Of a DNA stretch of 64,000 nucleotides, positions 1 to 12,544 are shown one piece after another. Source of the stretch: Schistosoma mansoni (Eukaryota; Platyhelminthes; Trematoda; Strigeidida; Schistosomatidae); the NCBI RefSeq assembly GCF_000237925.1, contig NC_031498.1:24868308-24932307 (forward strand). Direction: 5' to 3'. The notes beneath the pieces were generated by a model. It did no database searches. It worked only from the letters and a program-made list of their open reading frames with translations, and was not told the DNA's origin. Position 1 is the stretch's first letter. Each line of letters begins with the position of its first letter. The position numbers and the translations under genes were made by a program.

Positions 1-1398
1 GTGCACTGGAAAAATCAGAAGCACGGTAACTAACACTGAATGTAAAGTATGTTAAAGTGAGAAGTACTGTATGTAGGGAAAGAATCCAATCTATGGATGA
101 AAACTCAATGCATAAGGCTAGATTTTTAGACAAAGAAAAACGAACCCAAAACCGCCAAAAATAGAATCGGCGTCAAGAAATACCACAGCGCAGAAAGCGT
201 GTTAACCCTCAGGTTATAAACATATCAGCATGTTAAATATGAACAAATAGAGCAGGACAACGCTTAAGTACTTCTAAAAATGTACACAGGGGGGAGCATG
301 ATGGGGAAAAATTCGTAGCTTAGAGTGGTGTTGAGTACTCTTAGCTGCTGGTAGAATGTGAAATCTCAAAAAACAGACAAGCAAGCTGGTTGGACCCTCC
401 ACTCTGTACACCGAAAACAACTGATATTTAAGCCTTGTACCGATGACCACTAGGATTCATAGTTTATAAATGACACTAAGATAACGCTTATCAAGATGAA
501 TTTAATTGGACAGCACTTGACGCTAATCCAGAGTACTTAAAACCCGGTAATAGCTCCGAACGCAAATCAACAGCAAAATGCTAACAAAAAGGACACTATC
601 TCTATGAAGGGAGTACTCAAGGCGAGCAACACAAATTTTTCAGACAGCCAGGAATATTAGCATGACTAGACGGCTTAGCAATCAAGTCTTAAGATCGTAA
701 GCGAAGCACAAATTATTACAATCACCGACTTCCGATCATACCAGTTACTTTAACCTTGCGTGAGTGAATAAAGACTTCACCCCGTTTTCATAGAAGATTG
801 AGTCTGTGTTCTATTTGAAAAGGTAATTTCTCCCTACACGCAACGCGACTGAGTTATTTGAGTGAAAATATCAGAACTATCTTTTCAACGTGAGGTTTAT
901 TTCTCAGAAGTTTGCTACGACCTTATTTCAATTCTTGAGCACAATGACGGTACTAAGGACGCGGCCATCATTTGAGCACCTAAGCGGATACTGGATTTCT
1001 AAGGTAGTTGTTACTATGATCAAATACTATCGCCTGATCCTAGTTTCTAGTAGTTGACTGGTTTATGAAGACTTCCACGTCTCAGAGGAAGTACGGAATT
1101 CAGTGGAAACAACCTGGATAGTCAGATTATTTGGACTCCACAGATGACTAAACTCATCTATCCCGTACACATCAACGAGTGGCGCCAGAACTTTCGGAGT
1201 TGGACCCAATATTCAGAAAGGGAGATTTAAGACCCTAACATACAACACAGAGACAACCAAAACCCCACTTGGTTAGGAGACCCCGGGAGTGAAAACCCCT
1301 ACTTACTGTGGCGGTATCACCGATAAACAAGGAGACCCGACGCAAATGTGAAGGCAGGGATAAGGGAAGCGAAAGCACCATTTGTATAATTCAAGAAC
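1..1398. other. No recognisable feature
   Basis: No long open frame and no repeat recognised elsewhere in the window. Scattered stops occur in all frames. It is probably decayed repeat or intergenic DNA; I see nothing specific. Confidence 0.4.
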
Positions 1399-1872
1399 AT
1401 ATGAGACATAAATGTCAGCCAACACCAAAGTCACAATTCCTGACACAAACATCAAAACAGTCTCCCTATATAAAGCTGGAACTTGGAGAACTAATGCAAC
1501 CATCATCAAAGAGGTAAATGTATTTATAAACACTTATTTACGCAAGATACTGCAGATCTGTTGGCCAGACACTATCAATAATAACATGCTGTAACAGAGA
1601 ACGAAACAAATTCCAGCTGAAGAGGAAATTGTGAGAAGCTGGAGGTGGATATGTTAAATTTTAATGAAAATCATAAAATCGGAATACGAGGCAGGCCCCA
1701 ACTAAGAATCCTGAAGGCAATGAAGAGATGCGGACCGAAAGCATTGCATAAGGAATCTGAGATAAGACTCAAGAGAATGGATAGCACTCGGCAAGAACTG
1801 GAATGTAGAAGTCAGGATAGAGTAGAATATAGACTCCTGACCAGCAACCTTTACGAGGGGTTACAATAGTAA
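1399..1872 (+). mobile_element. RTE-clade (SR2-like) non-LTR 3' fragment
   Basis: The frame at 1412-1594 aligns with the RTE copy at 25690-25850: here TDTNIKTVSLYKAGTWRTN, there the same block with [13 protein letters not shown], followed in both by TIIK, a VFI/VFM block and a KIL block. The frame at 1645-1869 carries the decayed RTE C-terminal block (RGRPQLRI, then a DRV motif and the SNLYEG end). The fragment has lost the endonuclease and catalytic RT parts. It ends about 200 bases before the RPS17 stop codon. It is a 5'-truncated dead insertion. Confidence 0.75.
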
Positions 1873-2049
1873 TTAAGCTTCAAGTTATGGAACGATTAGT
1901 GGGTTTACGAGCAAAGCTTTTGACCAACATGACCGAAGAGCAGTGAATGAAAGTTGTGTGAAAAATGGATTTAAATGAACGAGGAAAAGTAGTACTTATT
2001 ACTTAAGGATGCTGCAGCCACTGAGAAGCTCACATAGTTTTTAAACCAG

Positions 2050-2055
2050 TTTATT
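2050..2055 (-). terminator. Polyadenylation signal of RPS17
   Basis: AATAAA on the minus strand, 27 bases downstream of the TAA at 2084-2082. This implies a very short 3' UTR. Confidence 0.7.
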
Positions 2056-2081
2056 AGGATATAAATTTACTTCAAAACAGG

Positions 2082-2516
2082 TTAGACCAAACGTATGTTC
2101 TTCGCATGAGCAACGTTCTGAAAGAAAGATCGTTAATACAATCAAAATACATACCATGCTTTGCAACATTTCTTGTGCTACGGGGTCAATTTCAAGGGCC
2201 ATAGAATCAAATATTGAAACCTCCGGCTGGTAGTTGTCTCTTCGTTCTCTTTCTTCTTCCTGAAGCTTAATACTAATACCACGCACAGGGCCAGCTTCGA
2301 AACGCTTCATCAAATGAGTCACATAACCTGCGATCATGTTTCGCAATCTTTTTGACCCTATGCATGCGATGTCTTGACAAACGAATTTGTTTGTATGGAA
2401 GTCTCGGGTCAGTTTGGAGTAAAACCTTTCGATTATATACCTCGAAGCTTTCTTCACTGTCTTTGTTCGGACTCGACCCTAAAGACATGATATCAACTAG
2501 ACTACAAACATACCAT
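2082..2516 (-). CDS. RPS17: 40S ribosomal protein S17 (eS17), three exons
   Basis: Component of the small ribosomal subunit. Minus-strand exons are 2516-2514 (the ATG alone), 2478-2155 and 2117-2082, giving 120 residues and a TAA stop. The protein starts [14 protein letters not shown] and contains the family hallmarks [11 protein letters not shown] (near residue 48) and [20 protein letters not shown] (residues 61-80). The C-terminus is short and divergent (human eS17 is 135 residues). Introns are 35 bases (2513-2479, GTATGT...TTTAG) and 37 bases (2154-2118, GTATGT...TTTCAG). The first separates ATG from GGT, as I recall for animal RPS17 genes. An AATAAA lies 27 bases past the stop (2055-2050). 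No frameshift or stop breaks the frame and both introns are retained, so this is a working gene rather than a processed pseudogene. No promoter motif was identified upstream. Confidence 0.94.
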
Positions 2517-2649
2517 GACCACTCAGTTTTTCAAGTTACGCGGCAACTACTAATAACCTGCCAAACAAGCCAAAGAATCAGCGGTCGCTTCAATTATTTA
2601 AAAAATTTATTCGTCAAAGAAATGCGATACGGTTTCGATCAAGCTTAAA

Positions 2650-4090
2650 AAATTTTCTAGATCAACTTTGGGGTTTTTCAGGTTATTATAACGGCGTGAC
2701 ATGGAAAGTGGTGATGAATTGGCTGAAATACTAAAGATGAGCCTGTAGGGCCAGTAAAATGTCACTGATCGAAATAGTCATAGTAAATCTTAGCCCTGAG
2801 TCTAGAGTTGATGCTTCATTTATAAACTGGCTGAAACATTGTTCATATGGGTATGTGAACTTTTAGTAGATTATTTTAACTAGCAACCTATTATCTGTAA
2901 ATCTAATGATTCATCCACTATTTCTTTCAATTATAGGCTATCAACCATACAGCTGTCAGGTTTTATTTCACTACCGCAACTATCTAAGGCGCTACAAAAG
3001 TTTGACGAGCCTAAGGAAAGTCCCAATTAAGGCTGTCATGATTCCTTTCCTCCGAATAATACGGTCAAAGTTGCACACTTAATCTAGTGTCTCTATTTCG
3101 TGGCTTTAAAATCCTGAACTAACTACTCTTTCATGATCGCTTCCTAAAAGTATTCTTACGACTGTTCAGTAGACCCCTAGTATTTAAGTATACACACGGG
3201 GCACATGTAGTGGTTCATTCCACACTATAAATCTTCATGGAAAACGAAATACTTATTTTAGTTTTATCTAAGGGAGTTTATGAGCTCATTTGTGATAGTC
3301 TTGGTTCAGTCGTCACTCAAGACATAAACTAGTCGCTTGAATACAGCACGCAATATGAGTTATCACGTATCTGCTATATAGAACTCGACACATTTCTCCG
3401 TAAAAGCGACTTAAGACAGCTCGAAATAAACGCAATCTACAATCCCTAAGCAATTGTTCGATTATGGTGTCGAACCACTTCTTAATCGTAATATACGGAC
3501 ACCTTTAGACGTTTGTTGTAGAATGTGCTATGTACTCGTTGCAATTGTTTAGGTCAGTGCTAACTAGTTTGTCGTCAGTGGAACACTGTGTTTTAGACTG
3601 ATCAGTCTAAACCAATTTCCTGCTATAGCCAGGAAATCTAACTTTTCCTGAGGAGAAAAAAGGGTCCCTAAACTTCACTTGCTTAAGAAATTTTTCGGCT
3701 TGTCCTTTTGTAGGCTGTATTATACTTAGATTATCATCCTTCCTCGTATATTGATCACACTTTACCCCAGGAAAATAATTTTGACGGACATTTGCCAGTT
3801 AATGCATACATGTCGCGGACTTCGTTTCCTACTTATTTTATATATGCCAGCAATAATTGACATTGACGTGTCTTCATCTTTAGATCATACTAATTAAAAT
3901 ATGAATATTCCATTGATCGGTACTCTCTTATGTTATAATTGGACACCTTATATTTGACATACGTTATATACTAATAGTCTCTGATCCTAATATCAACCCG
4001 GTCGATACATAACAATAACTATATAATCAATAACTATATACTCAGATATTATATTTTAATTAGACATGCTCTTTACTCACCCAGCTTTAA
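2650..4090. other. Upstream flank of RPS17; possible 5' UTR of the CR1-like element
   Basis: No gene or repeat recognised. The right part directly precedes the CR1-like ORF1 ATG and may be its 5' untranslated region. The left part should hold the RPS17 promoter, but I see no clear TATA or pyrimidine-tract start motif. Confidence 0.35.
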
Positions 4091-4093
4091 ATT

Positions 4094-5143
4094 ATGGCAA
4101 GTAACTCTAGTAAAAGAGAAATTTCACCGATTTTCAAGCCTACTAAAAGGTCAAAGTCTGTAATCCCTATGGCCGATGACTCAGTACCTGACAATGATAA
4201 ACCTTTATCTTCTGAACCCTATGCATCCTATCATACCTGATTCCCCATGTAACAACCCTTCTAGCTCTTCGTGTAGTATGTCAACGGTTAGACTATTTGA
4301 CATAAAAGGCACAATACCCATGTGCATCGAAAAGTCAACACAGTCTACCAGACAGCACGCTTTACTAAGGCCTAAACCGAAAATTTCAAAAACCAAGGAG
4401 TCTAAAAGTTTATCTCACAATCACGAAAATGCTGATCCATATAGTACTAATATCCGTCAGTTTCAAAACTCTCTAGCCGAAATTAACGGCTTAACCAATT
4501 AGCACACTTCACACATATATGGGGTATTAATACCGATAAAAATCTTGAACAACTCACTAAAGCTGAGTGTGTTTTAGAGTTTGTGGCTGAAGAAGTAACG
4601 AGAAGAGTGATGTCTTCTCACAGTGCGGTTGTATACAATCTCCCTGATCGCATACACCCAAATAAGTTAAGGGACATTTGCCTTGGAGTATGCGGTATGC
4701 TGAACGTCAACGACAAAGTCATCCGTCTTAGAAAAAAGTCGGATTGATTGACTTGGCCTCGCCTTTTTAAGTTTAGTTGTTGTAACGATGTTAAACAATT
4801 TATTGATGAGAGAAAAGATATTAGCTCATTAAGTCCACACAAGGGCATAAAAGTCACTTCTGACCTAACGCCCTTTCAACGTCGTGTAAGAAGGCGTGAA
4901 GTGATAGAGTCGTATGATAGTGTTGTAGTAAATAACCAGCTAAAGGCCGTTCGCAACATAGTGAATAATATAAAGCGCATGAACATTAAGCGTGATATCA
5001 TTTCACAAACGGCAGGTCAATCCCTAGATCTAGATGAATCTGCAGATCCGAAACCTTTAGATAAGATACGGATTCCGACTGCCACCAAAAGGCATAACGA
5101 CATCCCTAATCCCAACTGTTCACTCAGTAAAGTACTAAGGTGA
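4094..5143 (+). pseudogene. CR1-like ORF1 (RNA-binding/gag-like protein), broken
   Basis: The frame opens MASNSSKREISPIFKP at 4094 and is lost near 4235. It resumes in another frame to 4502, then in a third from about 4525 to a TGA at 4745 and again from 4748 to 5140. The third part contains SAVVYNLPDRIHPNKLRD and then KVTSDLTPFQRR, a combination typical of ORF1 proteins of this retrotransposon group; family knowledge suggests RNA binding and particle formation. The basic, Ser/Lys-rich start also fits. At least two frameshifts and one stop make it a pseudogene. The segments at 5181-5537 and 5625-5913 look like the decayed remainder or the ORF1/ORF2 spacer; I do not recognise domains there. 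Confidence 0.6.
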
Positions 5144-6189
5144 GCCGTGTGACGACACACATCCAACTAAACATATTAACTTGAAAATTAGTCCCCCTAA
5201 AGATACTTTACAAGATGACTCGAATGAACCTAAATTCATCTCACAGAGGCAACAAAACTCTCCAGCTCCGACAAAAAATAGGGAAACACGTAAGGTTGAG
5301 ACCAACTGTTCTGTGGATATTCCAACAACACTGAGTAGGATCTACCCGCTGATATCATGCAACTTGCCATCAACACCTCTAAGTTGCAAAATGGGTAGTA
5401 GGCTTGAGCGTAACAGACCTTTTTACATGCATATTAACAAAAACTACCAGAGTACTGATCACTTCACTCACCCTCTAAAGCCTAAAACCAATAATAATCA
5501 TGGTAATTATAGGTTCCCCATCCCACACCCTATCTAGATTCTCCAGGATCACAATTGTAATTACTCTCAGTAAGAAAATTTTCCATACCCCTCGGTACCA
5601 TCTCACCACATAAAACAGGTTCCCATGCATAATAACTGTCGTAACTACTTCCACTTACGTGTAGCAGGCACACCTCATGCTTACACCGACGTAAATAGCT
5701 ATAACAGAGGCTATGAGCTCAACCATCAAAAGTACTTCGCAAATAACAGTACACTTTACAGTCAACCTGCATCAGATTTTTTGGAATACGGCCCCTGGTT
5801 GCACCCTTGTGGAAGCATATAGCCCAAGTCATTTCAAACTACATGCAGGACATAAATTTGCTTCCCCCACACAGTTCCAATCAGAGAATACGCCCACCCT
5901 TTCTCCTGGGTAAACTCCACAAGCAACTTCACTAGCTCATTTGATACATCCCTCACTAACCCCAGCTATCGAGATACAGAGCTATTGAAGAATATTCAAT
6001 TCCTTACTTCAAACCCATGTCACAATTTTAATGGAGATACCCTCACTCATTTTAACTTAGAAGGTCATTTGTTTAATATGTGTCTTATCAACGCTAGGTG
6101 GATCTGAAATAAAAAAGACGGATTTAGCCCTGTTTTTATCCATATATCAACCATCGCTTATAATGATATCTTGAGTATGGCCTAACAGT

Positions 6190-6912
6190 AATATTTCCGG
6201 CCTAAGTATATCTCTTGATAACTATTTCCTATATAGAAGTGATAGATTGGAAGGACGAGGCGGAGGGTGCCTTATTTACGCCCACTCAAGCTTAAACTCT
6301 GCAATGTGGGACATGCCTGAACTAAACAAACTGCAGGATTCTATGAGGATTGCTTTAAAGCCATCGAATTCCATTACCTTACTGTTCGACTGTGTCTACC
6401 GTCATCCTAACGCATCAATAGCAGAAATAGCAACATTAGGGGTTTTCACAATAGAATCATTCCTTCCGTTCACAGGCAAGCTTATTTGTTGCGATTTCAA
6501 CATGCCTGAAATTTCTTGGTTCGCAGTCAAGGCACCAAAGTATTATGAATCATTTATTGGATGTCTAGAACTTGGACAGTGGATACAGTATATCAGTAGC
6601 CCTACCAGACATCAAAATATATTGGGTTTCGTCTTCACCAGTGGCCTGACCCCCAATACTGTGTATATTGGAAAACATTTTCTAGGTAGTGACCATAACA
6701 TTGTCAAATGTAGCCTTAATATAAAAAACACAACCGGTAAACGTAAAAATGTAACACTTCGTAGAAACTATCACAAGGTTGACTGGAATAACTTTCACAA
6801 TTTCCTAAGAAGCACTGACTGGGGAACTTTTTCTACTGCAAACAATACCGACACACTAAATAATATATTCTACCACGACATCGGAAAAATCATCAAAAAA
6901 TTGAACCTTTAG
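6190..6912 (+). pseudogene. CR1-like apurinic-type endonuclease domain
   Basis: N-terminal half of ORF2. Visible blocks are GRGGGCLIYAHSSL (6253 on), CVYRHPNA, CCDFNMPEISW (matches the GDFN block) and LGSDHNIVKC (matches the SDH block). These belong to the exonuclease/endonuclease/phosphatase fold that nicks target DNA in non-LTR retrotransposition. The first conserved block is missing or out of frame and the frame stops at 6910, before the RT. No active enzyme is expected. Confidence 0.75.
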
Positions 6913-7019
6913 AATATTGGAGATCTACGTTTTCTAAAGATCTGTATATACCGGTCGGCACACGAAGACATCTTCAAAGACATTGTACTCGATTCCACAA
7001 TTTTAATGACTACTCCTCT

Positions 7020-8445
7020 TTAGTCACGATGACAGAAATACTTATCCGAACAGACGCAATAGGTACACAAAAACAGGCGAACAGGAAACACGCGCTGTGG
7101 AACTTAATAATAACTTCTCTGCACTCACCATACTCTTTCCAAATAAACTTAAACGTTCTAAGTCGAGAGGAAACATATTTATTAAAGACAAACAAGTATA
7201 CAAAGATCCTAAACTTGTTACGGAACTATTTGGTGAGCACTTTTGTTCCTCATTAACGGATGAAAAACTACTAAATGATTCAGAACTAATCCCAGCACTT
7301 CCCTGTTAGATTACTGATGTGGACTCCAGTGTACAAAAGATCTCTAATGCAATTAGCAAGTTGGAACACTCCTACACTGATGGACCAGGTGGTATTCCGG
7401 CTAGCACACTAAAACATGGAGGCGATGATGTATGTGTTTTATTACTCAAACTATTTGCAACATCACTCTCTACAGTGTGTCACTCTAATGCCTGGAAAAC
7501 TACACACATCATTTACAAAATCGAAACAGGACCTGAAGCAAATGTTGAAAATTACCGACCCATATGCATAACTTCAGTGGTGTCTAGAGTGATGGAGAAA
7601 GTAGTTAAGGCGGCGTTAGTCCAACATGTAATTACTAATGATCTCATCTCGGTCTCCCAACATGGATTTCTTAGGTTCAGATCATGTGATACATGCCTAG
7701 TGGACTACATGAATGATATAACTCTGAAACGAGACAATGGACTCCTTGTATCAGTCATATTTTTAGACCTTCAGAAAGCTTTTGATAAGGTCCTACACAG
7801 AAGGCTTCTAGTCAAACTACGGTCCTTTGGAATCAACAACCCACTCTATTCATGGTTTATCTCATTCTTAACGGAATGTAAACAAATGGTAAAGTACAAC
7901 GACTGTCTCTCATCACTAGATCAATAACTACTGGCGTCATCCAGGGAAGTGTATTAGGTCCACTCCTGTTTCTTATGTATATAAACGATATATGCAACAC
8001 CGTAAACTTTGGGAAACGATACTTATACGCTGATTATCTCAAAATAGTATACAGCTATAAGCTTGAGGTTCTAAGTGAAAGTGTACCCCTAATTCAAGAT
8101 TATCTTAATAACCTAACTATCTGGAGCGAAAAGTGGCAATCACCATTTAACCCCAACAAGTGTGGGATCATGCACTTTGGAGAGCATCCCTATGAACTAC
8201 AATCTTACAAGTACAACAACAAAAGATGTGTACGACCTTCCCTTGAATACTGCTCTTTTATATTCTCTGATATGAATACCATAGACGAAATAAAAGTAGA
8301 TGTTCAAAGACGCTTCACATCCCAACTGCTTGGCAGTGAATCAACTCTTGAATATACGGCTGGATGTAAGCACCTCTTTTTCAGAACCTTTATGGCACCG
8401 TTGGCTATGGAACAATCTGATATTTTTCTACAAAGCAATAAGTGA
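7020..8445 (+). pseudogene. CR1-like reverse transcriptase, catalytic box mutated
   Basis: Two overlapping parts. 7319-7927 has YTDGPGGIPASTLKHGG, ENYRPICITSVVSRVMEKVV, QHGFLRFRSCDTCLVDYMND and VIFLDLQKAFDKVLHRRL. A -1 frame change near 7930 leads to GVIQGSVLGPLLFLMYINDI and the catalytic box. That box reads YADY (8026-8037) instead of YADD, so the second catalytic aspartate is lost. The segment between the FGEHPYEL and VRPSLEYCSFIFS blocks (about 8190-8230) is shortened: most of the thumb is deleted. It is dead by three independent lesions. Confidence 0.85.
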
Positions 8446-9108
8446 ACTCTCATTCCTAACCTCCTGCTGAACTATGATCCATGACCCAGCCTATAGACTA
8501 ACAAACAACGCGTATACACTAATTACCGTAAAACATCAAAAACAAATGCGTTGCAAGTTTTTGCAGTGTGGTATAGTTTATTGTGGAATAGGTTGCCAAT
8601 ACCTATTCGTAACTGTGACACTTTCACCAAATTCAAGATGTTATTAACCTTGTTATTAGACTCTAAATAGCTTCATCAACTATTCCTTCGACTCCCGCCC
8701 ACCAATGAGGCGCTTTATTATTGACCGCCTAATATCTAGACGAAACAAGGACACAACTAGTCCCACTGTTATTAATATGAATATAGCCAAGTTACAGAAC
8801 ACATGGTATACCTCCTCCAATTATTCACGTATTATTAATCATGTCCTTCTACTCCCAACCCTCACCTTCAGATTTCGAATCTCTCTAATAGCTAAATATT
8901 TATTCTTCTGAAGTGTCTTTTTTCCGACTACAAGTAGACAGATAACTCACTAATCTTATGGACGCTGGTCAACTGTGGCCGGTCAAAAGAAGCTCAAAAT
9001 GTCCTTAATTCTTGTGAGTTGCCCAATGTTTTACTTTTCTTACCTGAAAATTTCACAATCTTTCGCTCTTTCATGTCCTTCGATTTGTTATTAGTTCTTA
9101 CTATCACT
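8446..9108 (+). mobile_element. 3' end and 3' UTR of the CR1-like element
   Basis: Decayed C-terminal coding remnants, then AT-rich sequence. The stretch at about 8940-9040 (ACTCACTAATCTTATGGACG, GGCCGGTCAAAAGAAGCTC) is repeated with many differences at about 15228-15300. An AATAATAATAA run ends it. Confidence 0.5.
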
Positions 9109-9880
9109 TAATAATAATAATTTGTTCTCAAATAACAGTTTGTTACATGAGGCATGCCGGTTTACAGGCAAGATCAAATTGTTACAGAAGTTATAATTCT
9201 CACTGTAGACAATTACTTAGCTGGGTTGATATTTTATAAGATATGGATGCAATTGGATTTCCTAAGAAACATGTCAATATCACCCTTGGCGTACTTTATG
9301 AAGGTAGCGTTGCAACATACAGATGATGGTCGAGAGTAGATATATGCGAAGTTAGGGGCTTTTAACAGCTTCGACCTTATATCCCTCTGGAACATCTGAG
9401 GATTTAACAATGGTGGAGGACGAAGTCACTCGTGCCATATCTGTTTTTGGTGGGGTATCTCCAGGGCCTGAAAAAGATGTAAGAGAAAGGAAGGATGAAA
9501 AGCAGAATAGACAATGTTCATGGAGGAATAGTTAAGGTATGACTACATAGTGTGTTTCTGTGTTATTAAGGTACTTATTAAGCAAGAAAATTCTAATATG
9601 TAAAAGAAAATAAGTGTGGGCAAGGTATGAGTGGATAAGGAACTGTACAAATGAAGGTAGTTCTGAAAAAAGTATGGAATTATGTGTAATTATAAAATGA
9701 AGTGCTGAAAACAGTATTCTGATACACAAATGGCTGTCTCCCTTTTTTCGAAGCTATTTGAACTCTCTTTTTTGTTTTTAGATTTTATAAGGCATAGAGT
9801 GGGCTTAGTTTTTAGCCAATTGTCTAGTTTGCTTGTAACAGGATTACTCTGTAGGAAGTGGAACCAATTCAGCGTTCTAA
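9109..9880 (-). repeat. ~750 bp unclassified repeat 'R', minus copy
   Basis: Matches the reverse complement of 19690-20450 along its whole length, from the (AAT)n end (ACATGAGGCATGCCGGTTTA) to a segment with CCTATAAAATTT and GGTTCCACTTCCTAC at the other end. No coding potential recognised. The TATA-like segment suggests an LTR or promoter-bearing end, but the class is unknown. Confidence 0.7.
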
Positions 9881-9889
9881 ACATGATTT

Positions 9890-10120
9890 AACGGGGTATT
9901 TTGCGTAAATAAGTTCGCATCAATACCGTTGGTTCGTGACATCCCACTTGACATGAGGAGCCATAATTTAACATGTTCTGCCCTACAGACACGGGTGGAT
10001 TGAAGTTATCTCCCCACAACCATCTTTGCTGGTCAGTAACGCCACCCTCCCTCCTTTTACGATGTCAGGCTCTCTTACGTTTGTGGTCAGTATAAACATT
10101 GCTTTAATCAAGGACCATGG
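9890..10120 (+). repeat. Repeat segment shared in inverted form with 15640-15860
   Basis: ACATGTTCTGCCCTACAGAC and its flanks are repeated in reverse complement at about 15740-15770, with GGTTCGTGACATCC matching about 15800. It sits next to repeat R in both places, so it is probably an inner part of a longer R-type element. Confidence 0.5.
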
Positions 10121-10364
10121 TTAGAATGCACTGCCTCTACAAGTTCCATGTTACAAGCAAATCAGATGGTAAAAGCATTTGTATATTAGGGGTTAGATAT
10201 TCATTTAATATATCGTACCGCTGTGAAGATAACTAATGGTAAAAGTTATAAGAGACAAGTCAGATTATATGTGCTTAAGAGATGGTAAGGACTAATAGCA
10301 AACCAGAGGATATGAAAGAGTAGATTGTAAAATTTTCAGGGTTAGAAAAATAAAACATTGAGCA

Positions 10365-10500
10365 ACTCACAACTAGAAAATTGGCTAAAAACGAACCCTG
10401 CTCAAGACCCTATAAAGTCTACAAAAATAATGGGCTCAAATAGCTTCGACAAGGAAGGGAGACAGCCATTTGTGTATCAGAATACTGTTATCTATATTTA
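10365..10500 (+). repeat. Partial repeat R, plus orientation
   Basis: AAATTGGCTAAAAACGAA and GGGAGACAGCCATTTGTGTA match 19735-19845. It forms an inverted pair with 9720-9870. Confidence 0.65.
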
Positions 10501-12540
10501 TATTTAATGCGAATAAGGCGAAGTTGCACAGAATGGCCACACCTGCGAGGCTGAGCCATGCCATACCGATCGATTGTTCTCGAGTTCACTATTTTTGAAT
10601 TTTTCTGAGTGTTACATGTTGCATGTGAATATTTTCAGTGATTATATGCTCAGCTTCAAATATCATGGGGTTAAGAACCAGTACCACTACAAAGTTAACC
10701 TGCAGATAGATAAACCTTCAAGGGAACGTAGTCAGGTGAAGGGAAGGGTCTGCAGCGTTGACAGTAGCGCTAGCCCAAGTACACCAAACGTCACTGAAGG
10801 TGACATACTGTAACTCAACACTGAAGAAACATTGACAGTTTAAGATCTATAGAATTCGTAACTCCAGGAGAAGTCTTTCGCAACACAGCAGCGTTTCTTT
10901 GAACGTCTACAAAAACACAGAATGGACCTGAATCAATTGGGTTGAAAGTGATCAGCAATGACCATCGAAGATGAACAAAGTCTAAGTAGTGAAGGAAATT
11001 CTACTTCCTCTTCACTAATTCAGTCTACAATTAGTACTAAACTCTGACTAATAACGGTCAAAGATTTGTAGGCCTCAGTCCAGTGACATGATAATAACGA
11101 TCTCAGTCATAGCGTCTTCAAAACCCTGTGATACAGGACATGGATCATAACGATCATTTTTTCACTGAGCGTCGGAATACTGTTCCGATAACCTTTTTAA
11201 CCAGCAGATGAAAACTGTAGAATGCTATGGAATGGAAATGGACTGTCTCACCAGTGGGCTACCACGAGATTAAAACATCAGAGAGTTAGGGACGTTACAA
11301 TCAAAAATCTGCACGTAGTTAGATTATGGTAAGATGTTATTCTCAAATAAAGGTACATTACAAGAGGCAATCCAGTTTAAAGGCAAGATTAAAATCTTAC
11401 AGAAACTACATTCAAGCTTGTATGATACAATGTACACTGGTCATAAGAACGAGGGGATAAGCTAATATACGTTACAATATGATTAGTGCTGGCGAAACTT
11501 GAATTTTAAGTGTAAAAGCTCGCTCCTCTTTATGTGTCATGAGTTGCTAGGATAAAATGGGAATCCCGATTTCATGCGAGTGAGACCAAGAGCCGTTTAG
11601 ATTAAGAAGCAGTGTGGCAAACTCATAATCGGTCAGTCAAAAACTTCAACTTTAGCTCATTAATTTGAGCTTCTTGACAGTGTTCTGAAGATAACAAATC
11701 TAATGAACCCTTGACAAAAACAACCACGAATCTTTTCGTGACAAAAAAGGAATTTATTAAGAGTTGTAAGACAATGTTTGTGACCGGTAAAACTAACTCA
11801 CCATAGAAAAATTAAGATATGGTTACTTAGACTTATTTACTTCTCTAGCAACATGAGCTAGTATCAATTTGATCTGGTAATTTATTATACCTCCATCTGT
11901 TCCACTACTAAATGTTAAGCATTGTTTATCGTTCATATCCAAATGCCATGCTGCCACTCGGTTTCTCTTTTTTCTCTTATTTTACTTTTTTTCTCCCAAG
12001 AATCTTGCTCTGAGGGAGAAGTTGAGGAACTCCTGACATCTGGAACAAACTCGACCTAGGCAATTTCCCAAAATCATAGTTCGCACCAGACGCTCCACAA
12101 GTCTACCTTATAACAGATATAAACTTAAAAACTGCATTAACTAAATACTTAGCACGACCGAAATCCTAATACAATTTTCGCCGAAATTGGATCTGATGTG
12201 TAACGTGAACGCAACGCCCTTTTGAAAAATGTTTTGAAGAATACACAGTATATCTGAGCGAATGAACTGCTATCAACCTTTATAGATTATATTTACTAAA
12301 CAACCCTGCTTGGGATGCATACTGTGAACCAGTATATGTTGTAACTTGTAGATCATGGCTGTAAAAATGGAGTGTACCTGCCCTTGCAGAAATATATTAT
12401 TATTATTTTGTTAGATCAAACACCTTATATCAGATACCCGATTCACGGGCAAGAATAGAGGACAAGAGTAGTGCTATGTATTATTTTATTTCACACAACT
12501 ACGAACAAACGCTCTCAGTTAGTCTGGGCTAGAAATCTGT
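10500..12540. other. Repeat-derived DNA without recognisable genes
   Basis: A short copy of the (AAT)n end of repeat R occurs at 11335-11410. Otherwise there are only short frames. The frame at 10574-10813 has no similarity I recognise. Confidence 0.3.
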
Positions 12541-12544
12541 GCGG

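Larger units (their letters stand above)
4090..9108 (+). mobile_element. CR1-like non-LTR retrotransposon, near full length, decayed
   Basis: The order is ORF1 (4094-5140), a spacer with broken ORF1-like frames, endonuclease (about 6190-6912), reverse transcriptase (about 7020-8445) and a 3' UTR running to an AATAATAATAA run at about 9108. Domain order and RT style (LDLQKAFDKV, GVIQGSVLGPLLF) are those of the CR1 clade, represented in schistosomes by SR1 and relatives. Frameshifts and stops occur in every ORF, so it is not autonomous. Part of the 3' UTR is repeated near 15228. Confidence 0.8.

Noticed and set aside
2273-2488. 71-codon minus-strand frame starting [10 protein letters not shown]
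   Set aside because: It is a shifted frame over the RPS17 exon and its ATG lies in the first intron.
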